This document shows positions 54,901-61,500 of a DNA stretch of 64,000 nt, in pieces. The position numbers and the translations under genes are program-made. The stretch lies in NCBI RefSeq assembly GCF_002115785.1, contig NZ_JFJY01000010.1, positions 62,001 to 126,000 on the forward strand, read 5' to 3'. A model generated the notes under the pieces. It was not told the DNA's origin, ran no database searches, and was given only the letters and a program-made list of their open reading frames with translations. Each line of letters starts with the position of its first letter. The stretch's first letter is position 1. This stretch comes from Thalassospira sp. MCCC 1A03138. GTDB taxonomy: Bacteria; Pseudomonadota; Alphaproteobacteria; Rhodospirillales; Thalassospiraceae.

Positions 54901-57900
54901 CGATGAACAGGCGGGCGGGGCCTTCGTCCATTTGGTGGCGGCCAAGCATCCATGAACCGGCGGGTGCCAGATACTGGCTGACGCCATCGGGATGATGGGG
55001 ATCGGATTTGAAACGCAGACGCAGTGCATGTTGCCGTTCTTCCAATTTGTGCAGGGCGGCCTGCAGGGCATCGGCATCAATCGGGCCATCGATTTCAAAC
55101 GCGGCGGGGACGGAATAAACCGCCATGTCGGGCTGCATGCGTTGGAGGACCCAAAGACGGGCCTGTCCGCTTGAAAGCGGGAATTTCGGACCGTCTGCCT
55201 TGGGGATCAGAAATTGCCTGCCATCCTGTTTATGGTCGGCAAGCAGGGTTGCGATCCCGCCGACTGTGCGGGCGACAAAGATATCCTGAAGTTTCGGGCG
55301 GATGCCGGTGGATTTTTCGAGAAACCCGGCAAGGCGCATGGCGACAAGGCTGTGTCCGCCCAATGCAAAGAAATCCGACGATGCGGTGATGTCGCGGTTG
55401 CCAAACAGGGATTTGAAATGGTTGGCGACGATCTGTTCGAGTTCGCTGCTGCTGTTGGCGTTGCCGGTTTGGGGGGCAAGTGGTGCCGTATCTTTCAGAG
55501 CACCAAGAAGCTGTTTGCGATCTACTTTGCCATTCACATTGACCGGCAGATGATCCAGCACGACAAACCGTTCGGGGATCATGTAATCGGGCAGATTACG
55601 GCCAAGGATTTGCATCCAGGTACTGCTGCTATCCTGATCGGCGGCGATGGCGGCACCAAGGAAGGCATCGGCACCACTGCCGACCGGCATCACGCAGGCA
55701 TTGCGAATGCCGTCAATCTGGCTCAGTCGTTTTTCAATGGCGGCAGTTTCAATCCGGTGCCCGCGAATTTTGACCTGCCCGTCACGACGGCCACCAAATT
55801 CAATCACGCCATCCGCCCGCCAGCGCGCGCGGTCGCCGGTTTTGTAAAGGCGGGTTTCGGGCAAATGATCGAACGTGACGAATGCCTTGGCGGTGCGTTC
55901 GGGCGCGCCGGAATATCCAAGAGCCAGCCCGTCGCCCGCGGCATAAAGTTCACCCCAGACCCCGGTCGGAACGGGTTGCCCGCCGGCATCAAGAATATAG
56001 GTGCGCGTATTGCCAATCGGCCGGCCAATCGGGATGGTTGCCGATTTTACGTCCTGCGGCGTGATCGGGTGGATACAGGTGAAGGTGGTATTTTCCGTCG
56101 GGCCATAGCCGTTGATCAGGGCAAGATCCGGGCAGGCGGTCATGACTTTTTGCAGGTGGGTGGGGCTTAGTGCCTCGCCCCCGGAAAGCAGTCTTTTGAG
56201 CGGGGCAAAGCAACCCGGGGCATCATCGGCGATACGGTTAAACAGGCTTGCGGTCAGCCACATGGTGGTGACACCGCCATCTTCAAGGGCATTGCGAAGG
56301 GCTGCCGGATCAAACAGGGTTTCGTTATCGATCAGAACCAGTTTGCCGCCATTCAGAAGCGGTGCCCAGATTTCAAGAGTTGCGGCATCAAAACCAAGCG
56401 ATGCGGCCTGTGCCATGACATCGGTGTCATCAAATGCAAGCGCCCGATTGTTCACAGCCAGACGGGCGACAGCCCGGTTGGGGATCAGCACCCCTTTGGG
56501 CGCACCGGTCGAGCCCGATGTGAACATGACATAGGCCAGATCATCGCCCGCACGTTTGGCAAAGGATGCATTTGATGTTGCGTTGGCGTCGGGAAGATGT
56601 GCGATGCGAACGCGACCAGAAATGCCCGACAGGCGATCAAATTCGGTGTTGTCGCACAAAAGAACGTTGGCCCCGCATTCTTCCATCAGGGTCGCAATGG
56701 CATCGGCAGGCAGCGACTTATCAATCGGCAGATAGGCCGCACCGTGCCAGGCAATGCCAAGAAGGGTGATAATCGCATCAAGCGAACGATCTGCAGCAAG
56801 GGCTACAACTGAGCCGGGTGCAACATCAAGGGCATCAAGCCCTGTGGAAATGGCAGCGACCCGTTGCCCCAAAGCACTATAGGTGATTTTCTGATCGCGA
56901 TCCTGCAGGGCGATCTTGCCCGCATTGGCCGGGTTTGTGATCTGCCGGGCGAGCAATTCGCCAAGGTCGCAGTCACGCGGGTAATCCGATGCGGTATCGT
57001 TGAGCGAGATGGATAGTTGATCGCGTTCGTCTTCTGGAAGAATATCCACAAGACCAAGCGGCATTTCCGGGTTTTGGGCAAGCGCACGCGCAAAGGTCAG
57101 GAAACGTTTTGCAAAACGTTCGATCCATGCTTCGCCATAGATGTTGCTTTGATACTCGACGGCCAAAGATGTTTCCGCGCCGTTTTTCGTCATGCCGACC
57201 ATCAGGGGGAATTTGCCCGCCCCGAAGTCGAGATCTTCGATCACGAAGGGGCTGTCGCTGGATTCCATCACATGGACGGCATCGAATGGCAGGCCGGTCG
57301 GGCCCTGTGCCGCCTGTGTCAGATCATGCATCAGGCGCGACAGGGGGTAATCCTGCACGTCAAGCATGGAAAGAACTTCGTGCCCGACCTGTCTGGTCAG
57401 GGCATCAAGATTATCTGCCATATCCGGTTTGATCGCGACGGGCAGGACATTCACAAAGCAGCCCATCGACTGCATGGTTTCCTTGTCCCTGCGACCGGCA
57501 AAGGGCAGCCCGATTATGGCTGTGCCGTTTTCCTTGTGCCGGGCGATCACGGCGATGGTGAGCGACGCCCAGAGTGTGGTCTGGGTCGTTTTGCGGGTAT
57601 GGCTGGCAAGCTTTGCGAAAGCGTCGGCGTCAGCGCCTGTCAGTTTGATCAGAAGGCGTTTGCCGCCGCCATTCCGTTCTGCTGCCGGGTCGTCAGGCAG
57701 CCCGGCAGATAACAGTTTATCGGTTCGTGCCGACCAGAATTTCCGCGCGATTTCGCCGCGTTCCCGATCCAGATTGCGATGTGCATTGCGCACAAGTTTT
57801 TCGATATCAGGTACGTTTCCGGGCGTGTTTCCGGCAAGGATGGCAAGAAGCTCTTTTTGCAGCAACATGATCGATTGGCCATCAAAGCACAGATGATCGA

Positions 57901-58501
57901 TCGCCATGGCCAGTTGCGGGGCTTTTCCGTCGTCATGTTCGATATAGCCAAACCGGGCCAGAGGACCCGTCGCGAGATCAAAAAGATCATGGCGGATTTC
58001 TCGGGTGGTGTCGATTTTGCGCACAGTGACCGGCATATCGGCATGCACGCGCTGGATCAGCTGCCCGTCCTGTTCGACAAAGGTGGACCGGAGGGCATCA
58101 TGGCGTTTGACAATGGAGGCAATCGCATCGCGGACCGCATTGAAACCGGTTCCTTTGGGAAGGGTGATGCCTGTAACGATATGGTAATTGGCACTTGCCG
58201 GTTGGTCACGTCTTGCAATCCATTGGCCTTCGATGGCGGGATGGGCCGGGAAGGATTTGAGGATCGGACCTGCTTTGGTGTCATGACTTTCGGCATCGGA
58301 AGGTTCACGCAGCAAGCTTAGGATTTCGGCCTTCAGGTCACGGGTTTCGGATTTCAGGGCATCATCAAATGCACCGGTCGGTGCATCAAAACAAAGATCG
58401 TGCCCGTTGGCATGCAGACTTAGCACAATGTCGCGCTGACGGAGTTTGTCGAGCAGGTTGCGCGCGGTTTGTGTGCGGCGTGACAGCTGATCGGTATTCA
58501 T
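42947..58501 (-). CDS. Giant hybrid NRPS-PKS: docking-C-A-PCP-C-A-PCP-KS-DH-KR-ACP-ACP-C-A-PCP-C
   Basis: About 5184 residues, from ATG 58501 with GGGAG upstream (a GTG one codon earlier is possible). A TubC-type docking domain lies at 8-68 (LLDKLRQRDIVLSLHANG...LKAEILSLLRE). Condensation 1 has DHLCFDG (~203), the first His replaced by Asp. A1 reads about D-A-L-W-L-G-G-T-F, near valine codes; PCP1 is at ~1045. Condensation 2 (SLHHAICDG ~1235) precedes A2, D-V-W-H-F-S-L-V-D, a serine code; PCP2 is GGNS (~2115). The PKS module has KS (DTACSSS ~2343, EAHGTGT, GNYGHLDGAAG), no AT, DH (HHLNG ~2790), KR (TGGTGG ~3220, AYSAANAF ~3367) and ACPs at ~3488 and ~3585. Condensation 3 (IHHTVCDG ~3803), A3 (D-A-F-F-M-G-V-T-F, Ile/Val-like), PCP3 (~4683) and a terminal condensation domain (HHIVGDG ~4873) follow. 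Codes are hand alignments. Confidence 0.94.
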   Translation of the reverse strand: MNTDQLSRRTQTARNLLDKLRQRDIVLSLHANGHDLCFDAPTGAFDDALKSETRDLKAEILSLLREPSDAESHDTKAGPILKSFPAHPAIEGQWIARRDQPASANYHIVTGITLPKGTGFNAVRDAIASIVKRHDALRSTFVEQDGQLIQRVHADMPVTVRKIDTTREIRHDLFDLATGPLARFGYIEHDDGKAPQLAMAIDHLCFDGQSIMLLQKELLAILAGNTPGNVPDIEKLVRNAHRNLDRERGEIARKFWSARTDKLLSAGLPDDPAAERNGGGKRLLIKLTGADADAFAKLASHTRKTTQTTLWASLTIAVIARHKENGTAIIGLPFAGRRDKETMQSMGCFVNVLPVAIKPDMADNLDALTRQVGHEVLSMLDVQDYPLSRLMHDLTQAAQGPTGLPFDAVHVMESSDSPFVIEDLDFGAGKFPLMVGMTKNGAETSLAVEYQSNIYGEAWIERFAKRFLTFARALAQNPEMPLGLVDILPEDERDQLSISLNDTASDYPRDCDLGELLARQITNPANAGKIALQDRDQKITYSALGQRVAAISTGLDALDVAPGSVVALAADRSLDAIITLLGIAWHGAAYLPIDKSLPADAIATLMEECGANVLLCDNTEFDRLSGISGRVRIAHLPDANATSNASFAKRAGDDLAYVMFTSGSTGAPKGVLIPNRAVARLAVNNRALAFDDTDVMAQAASLGFDAATLEIWAPLLNGGKLVLIDNETLFDPAALRNALEDGGVTTMWLTASLFNRIADDAPGCFAPLKRLLSGGEALSPTHLQKVMTACPDLALINGYGPTENTTFTCIHPITPQDVKSATIPIGRPIGNTRTYILDAGGQPVPTGVWGELYAAGDGLALGYSGAPERTAKAFVTFDHLPETRLYKTGDRARWRADGVIEFGGRRDGQVKIRGHRIETAAIEKRLSQIDGIRNACVMPVGSGADAFLGAAIAADQDSSSTWMQILGRNLPDYMIPERFVVLDHLPVNVNGKVDRKQLLGALKDTAPLAPQTGNANSSSELEQIVANHFKSLFGNRDITASSDFFALGGHSLVAMRLAGFLEKSTGIRPKLQDIFVARTVGGIATLLADHKQDGRQFLIPKADGPKFPLSSGQARLWVLQRMQPDMAVYSVPAAFEIDGPIDADALQAALHKLEERQHALRLRFKSDPHHPDGVSQYLAPAGSWMLGRHQMDEGPARLFIARETVRPFDLENKPLARADLITLAPNRHWMLVSLHHAICDGWSMPTLLRDLAALYAEETGTAPPSLPLLDRYYEDFASWQHSYLYSADGKDLLARWKKRLLPLPEPLALPTDRRRPKIRRFAGDFHETAFGEDTARLINDAADRHGTTAFSILTALVQILMYRQCGQTDIPLGMLVAGREQTALDDVVGFFVNTVVLRQNVDPDAGFDDHLTQTGKTIIDALSDQAAPFENVVAAVNAPRDPARNPLFDVLVAWQDSIPDLGKLGDAELSLLKTEFPFSKFDLAFYFSKRNDALLCQIEFDTDLFDKSTIQAIFNRLEILAGAALPKPSTIKIAELPILPADERARIDQFNATDLDLAIERSISEPFLDQVRATPTAPAVIGTSETLSYEQFTRRAAGIAAKLRAASIGPGDVIGVAVRRSVDMLAAIHGILLCGAAYSPLDPDHPEQRRKDMLDDLGYPRVITTGDLAHLFDVDNVLIIDGTEDADIPDAINAPDDLAYVLFTSGSTGRPKGVEIAHRGVLNRILWMQDAFPIGPDDVILQKTPITFDVSVWELFWWSWTGARVVLPDPGVERDPQQLAQTIRDHGVTTMHFVPSMLASFLFSVEHGLVDIENLGSLKRVFASGEALDPALVKRFNDLLFDRFGTELHNLYGPTEATVDVTWHACSPLHNPDIVPIGKPIANTTIRILDDKLGDMPIGVTGEIVLGGPQIARGYRNRPELSAEKFPDDPRNPGHKLYRTGDLGRFLADGSVEYLGRIDHQVKIRGFRIECGEVETTIESHDLVERALVKAVRVGDLDELHAFVLGDGELTIGVLRDHLRTRLPEYMIPARFFALDHLPLTSSGKVDRKALSGTPMAGSPKVANRKSKPAIAAKSDADNHDLANLERVLQRLWQEILPGVMADREDGFFDVGGNSLLLLRLHEKINARWPGEVSIADLFASATIARQAELLAGLDIATDDLAAAQGAQLATDEPIAVIGIGLQLAGADDINTFWSDVARGTDRVRPLPPERDHETRDMMAAIGRPVPAHFREAAYLDRIFDFDPGRFRMAPADAALIDPEQRLFIETALMAMENAGYGGQALRGKKVGIFAGGGTNPAWRVAMEHVARDKAEQVFALNVPSNMVTRLSFLKDWHGPANIIDTACSSSLVAVHQACQNLRSGTCSIALAGGAKLIPCPPDADGGFTIDSSTARTRAFDDSADGTGMGEGSVVFVLKPLGNAIADGDPLHAIIRGSAVNQDGASSGAAAPNPAMQADVIRQAAQTADIELGSISYIEAHGTGTSLGDPIEIDGLTRAFAGSTDEHGFALIGSAKGNYGHLDGAAGALGLARAIMALRFDQAPPQPFFEIPNSRIDFARAPVRPTNRLEPLADRGAPKRAGVSSFGLSGINAHVILEAAPKHAANAKDETSQNGTFILALSAANEAALTDYATKLHRAIASDTGLAVHDICHTLATGRDQLRHRFAVAVSDRDSLLNALARLIAGDMENCAAPKPAAGALPVSAVSHDPADATANARQWLEGANLIWPDDMRARRVSLPHAPFAKIVCKPVFGDTRAPDTTIMTGPVETERGRCFAIPVASPSFWPTNEHHLNGQPTLVGMAVPAMIATAARNGTGDQTVHISDLKWQKALLPNALPDGTATLLLGNDGHVELGGRLKNGKWSVFATARWANDTPENNRTDNSPSLDHARAKCTLTANIAPYAAQIGPITISDRWDCRVSMQYSADETMAMMHLKLKPQYHADLRDWIIHPAMADIACSMILTAEDNGSLPVGIDEITLHAPFSGDIIVCAERRHPGQADFTFFDADSHKLLLTIRGTRFSGDGNGKAASAMPELLEIDWLPGTVEMQPVPENTIMIADGDFWPIPPACQRVHPDMLGKDMLAKAQNVILALQPGEDIALRTARCLRDILRSMRGRMRLVVAGSGAYQIDSDTIPASPDRSAAAGVAIAVAAEEPRLALSFTDIAPADFITHIGGELAAEPGRDPVSVYRNQVRYRRKLRPISGHDNLPQPNWPDHGVCVVTGGTGGFALALADEMALGGKIALALLARRGETGLDDFAQSKLADLRANGIKVSIHTCDVADKNALSDTLATIRNSLGPITAIAHAAGLADGGFLAVRDMDAFDAIMAAKIKGARHLDALTLNDPVQAFVMFGSLTAIVGVPGQAAYSAANAFLDGFARYRRSQGRPALTIDWCALADQGMAARHNVPLQDGAAITPQQAPIFWRDAMCSTAAQLVVLDPALAGETAEQPAKPVTTPASVSVTATDISQKIAAIWAETLGYDAVTTDDDFFALGGDSITGMQIVDRMNAELKLSLAISDLFAAPTVSDLTAQFAPSPAGDVSTPEISDHRDAILDEKATPAEKIAKIWAEILGYDTIDPDEDFYALGGDSITGMQIVDRMNAELACNIGLADLFETPTITALAAKISPSVETAELPQSLANPPAEETSLPSASKPVKAATETGIETDPRRAPEMEFYPLAPEQVSVLHAEHSGNMGTAFNLPHAFMLDESIDLDRLHDAITRLTERHEILRTRLIANGDDSVMKILPLHDALPDLTLIELDASVSLEDVGADLVMPFDLATEIPARWRLICAANGQKALFFDIHHTVCDGFTIEMLLGDLLALYRGQVLPPLPYQLRDYAYWSQQPESLKRLETARGYWLSLYQGPLPKLNLPSDRRRPAFHSFRGEIVAFDIDPALLKSARKFASDQRVTMFSLMMATWFAVLGRITATDDLVISVPVNQRDGTGFRNVPGMMVSLLPLRMQIANDETFASLLHKVQNHHIDALRHRAYFLDLLLDDLSPPATPERTLLSEISLSYMNYAQGDYGPDDQAKAMLPIGLGRQQCKNDLAIFVRDLPERMSISFDYYADMFDQARMIELGHIFTKTLQKLVTTETTARTIPIADLDLLPDDQKTNIEIWEQGPQPETSLDADTNAGIFAIFANQASVTPDAPAIRDNNGTWSFGELHAKARAIAHCLQTAGVKPGDLVAVHIERGRPAIAAILGITAIGAGYVPLDPAYPAARNQFILSDSRAKLVLVDDIGYDALDALSETGGPSAQRINIAGIAPAPADFTLPELINPDSLPAYIMYTSGSTGTPKGVLIEQGAVRRLASGADYAKIVASDVVAQAGPLAFDASTFEIWAPLLRGAKIAVIDRNDLLDPAKLGDALSQFGVTKMFMSVGLFNRQVDHDPQTLACLEILMIGGDAISKQHVRTFIAACPHVKVLNVYGPTESTTFAVVGPITENDLAGDTDATIIGKPIAHTKTLILDQNGQRAPVGVWGELMIGGARLAREYWQRPDLTRERFIPDPDQPGQRLYRTGDLARWTRDGRIEFGGRHDNQIKLRGFRIELDEIEQQLQSAPGIKNAVALFDANAPDGGTIIGCIQATQDQDIDIPALMMWLGTHLPGYMIPAKWHIVDTIPITANGKVDRKALLETVRTSNAMALDGGIDIPPATPAEELVCDIFTEVFASPIRNRHASFTQLGGHSLMAIRIVNRITDRTGKRISMADFFADPTVAGLARHIENATLDIAATGNGQIPPAPEMEYYPASHAQKRLYLLSTMDGNSGAYGMLYVFRCTGDLRADILQSALTRLVDRHETLRTGFAEQDGTITQKIHATTPPAVAFDDLSGHGDPAREALRLTRLEAATPIILDQPPLIRGRVIQVAANECLMILMTHHIVGDGWSSRILINELGALYDAVLHERNNALPKLPITYKDFAHWQSGQDWADAADYWRQQLANAPEQINLPTDRPVPEKQSFRGAHVHLALPDDVLSGLHRLASLNKTTLSSVGLSLFSAMLYRLTRQRDMVIGMGVAGRERIETEGLIGFFVNVLPIRMQLDDDTDLVDLIRATHVNIANALDRQDFPFDELVRAVAPKRKSNRQPLVNVVFEYQRFEAVSGLAQNGWAQSGLPMLAPDADGILPSNMDAFVDNTTAKHDIILFLTEEAGQARFTLEYDTDLFDAETMRRWLAFLGKFAAAAAQNAQKDA
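47700..48031 (-). repeat. Tandem duplicated acyl carrier protein domains
   Basis: Two adjacent carrier domains are encoded 279 bases (93 codons) apart. A 53-base block at 47700-47752 is identical to 47979-48031, with only scattered differences just beyond. At protein level both contain ALGGDSITGMQIVDRMNAEL. The identity at third codon positions suggests recent duplication or gene conversion rather than selection on protein alone. Confidence 0.92.
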
Positions 58502-61500
58502 CACAGAACTCCCTGTTCACGTGACGGGCGGGGGGCTGTTGTGGCCGGTTTTGCTATTGCCGTTGCTGTTGGCGCGGATCGGGCATTGGTCGGCGGGCTG
58601 TTTGTCTCAAAGGATGCAAGCAGGTTGGCAACACCTGAAACAGTGCGGCCTTCGAACATTACGGCGGCGGGAATTTCGGCAGTCAGGACTTCGGAAAGCC
58701 GTGTTGCGATCCGCACGGCGAATAAGGAGTCCCCGCCAAGTTCAAAGAAATCATCATCGGGGCCGATTGCCGGATCGCCAAACATATCGCGCCAGACGGC
58801 AAGAATGGCGGATTGCGCGTGTGTTTCAGTTTGGGCATCGGACGTATTTTGTGCCGGGTTTTGTGCCGGGGGCAATGTGGCCTCCACCGGGGCAGCGGCA
58901 ACGGCGATAGATTTGGGATCGGCGTTCACGGTGGTTGCCCTCTCCGGCCAGAAGCGGCGTCGGTCAAAGGCGTAGGTCGGCAACGGAATGCGATGGGCAT
59001 CACGGGTTTGGTTCACCCGATCCCAATCGGGCGATGTTCCCATGACCCACAGCCGGGAAATCGCAACGGCCAGTGCGTTTGACCCGGTGATCGCGGCATC
59101 CGTTTTTCGGGCGGCATCGGGGCCGGGGGCAGGTTGCAGGGCAATGCTGTTGCCGGTCGCTGTGCCATTAACAATGGCAAGGCGGCTTGCCGTGTTGCCA
59201 AAGCCGCATTCGACCATGATCGTTTCGGGGATTTCGGCCAGAAGTCCCTTGATGTTATCGGCAAAGCGCACCGCATTGCGCAGATGTTGAACCCAGTAAT
59301 CGGGATTGGTGGCGTCTTCGGGTGTTAGCCAGTTGCCAGTCAGGTTGGACTGGATCGGAAGGGTTGGCGCGTTCAACCGGATTTTGGCGACGACATGGCG
59401 GAATTCATCCAGAACCGGTTCCATCATCCGTGAATGGAAAGCATGTGAAACCACGAGCCGACGACCGGATTTACCCTGTGATTTGATGTGTTCTTCAAGC
59501 GCATCAATGCATTCGGTGCTGCCCGCCACCACGCATTGACGCGGGCCGTTGATTGCAGCCATCGACAGATCGGGGCCAAAGGCCGACAACAGATCACCGA
59601 CTTCGGCCTCGGTCATGGACAGGGCAAACATTGATCCCGGTTCGGTCTGTCCCATCAGGCGACCGCGCATCACCACCAGGCGAAGCGCATCTTCAAAGGA
59701 CATGACCCCGCCAATGCAGGCCGCGACATATTCGCCAATGCTGTGCCCGGCCAGTGCTGCGGGCAAAATGCCGTTTTCGATCAGCCAGTTTGCCAGCGCA
59801 TATTCATAAATGAACAGGGCGGGCTGGGCGATTTCGGTACGTGCCATGCGGCTTGATGTTGCCGCGCTTTCATCGGGAACGGTCAGCAATGCAAAAAGAT
59901 CATCGGGGCCGCCCGTCTGTGCCACATGCTGGCAGGCATCACGAATCATCTTTGCCGATGTTTGATCCACTTCATAAAGGCCTTTGGCCATGCCCGGTCG
60001 TTGCGATCCCTGACCGGGGAACAGGAAGACGATGGAAGGGATATTGCGTTGGGCAACGGCCTGATGGCGGGCGGTCGATTTCGGATTGGTCAGGGCTGAA
60101 ATCGCAGCCTTGATGTTCGTGGCAACGATGGCGGTCCTGAAACGATAGGCGTGACGCCGTGACAGGCTGTTTGCGATATCGGATATCGCAATGTCTGATC
60201 CATTGCGGTCAAGCCAGCTTGCGGTGTTTTCCAGAAGTTTTTGCAAGGCGGGTTCGCTTGCCGCCGAGAAGGGCAGGATTTGGGGAATATCGTTTTGTGT
60301 CTGGCGTGATGCTGGTTCATCGAAACGGGGTGCTTCTTCGATAATCACATGAGCATTGGTGCCGCCAACCCCGAAGCTGCTGATACCCGCGCGCAGCGGT
60401 TCATCTTCATTATTCAATAATGGTTGAGCAGTGTTGTTTATTTGAAATGGTCCCTGATCTAGACCAAAGTTTTCATTCGGTTGATTGAAATGGCAGGTCG
60501 GCGGAAATGCTCGGTGGCGGATTGCCAATACGGCCTTGATCAGACCTGCAATTCCGGCAGCACTGTCCAGATGGCCTATATTGCCCTTGACCGAGCCAAG
60601 CCAGATCGGATGCGTTGGCGTTGCATCGGCTTTCGCATAAACCTTGTTCAGTGCGGCGATCTCTATCGGGTCGCCAAGCGCGGTTGCGGTGCCATGGCCT
60701 TCGACAAAGCGGATGGTCGATGGATTGATCTGGGCATCGGCAAGGGCCGTCTGGATGGCCTTTGCCTGACCATCGACACTGGGGGCGGTAAAGGCGGCCT
60801 TTGCCGAGCCGTCATTGTTGATGCCGATGCCCTTGATGACCGCATGGATGGTGTCCTTGTCGGCAATGGCATCATCAAGACGTTTCAGAAGAATAATGGC
60901 CGCACCACTGCCGCCGACAACGCCATCTGCCTTGCTGTCAAACGGGCGGCAAACGCCGCTTCGTGATCCGATCCCGCCCTGCGTGAAATAATATCCGCCA
61001 GCCGGGCTAAGCCCAAGGGCTGCCCCACCGGCAAGAGCGACGCGGCATTGACCGGATCGCAAGGCATTGACGGCCAGGGCAAGATTGACAAGTCCGGTCG
61101 AACAGGCGGTCGAGGATGCGATGGCAGGGCCGGTCAGGTTCAGCTTGTAGGCAAGCCGTGTGGCTGCGAAATCCTTGTCATTTCCGATTGTCATGCCATA
61201 CCGGATCGCATCGGGGCGGGCACGCAGGCGATCACGCAGGCTATCGACCAGATAGGTCGGGAAACCAACGCCGACATAGGCTCCGACCGGGCCATCACGC
61301 TCCGGATCGCAAGATCCATCTTCCAGAGCGCTAAGGGCGACTTCAAGCAGCAGGCGTTGTTGCGGATCGGTTTCGATGGTTTCGCCCGTGGTCATGGCAA
61401 ACGGTGCAGGATCGAACATATCGAGATCGTCAAGAATCCCATGGCGGGCGATGAAATCGGCGTCTTCGAGCGCCGACGGATCGCCTCCCATTGCGCGTAG

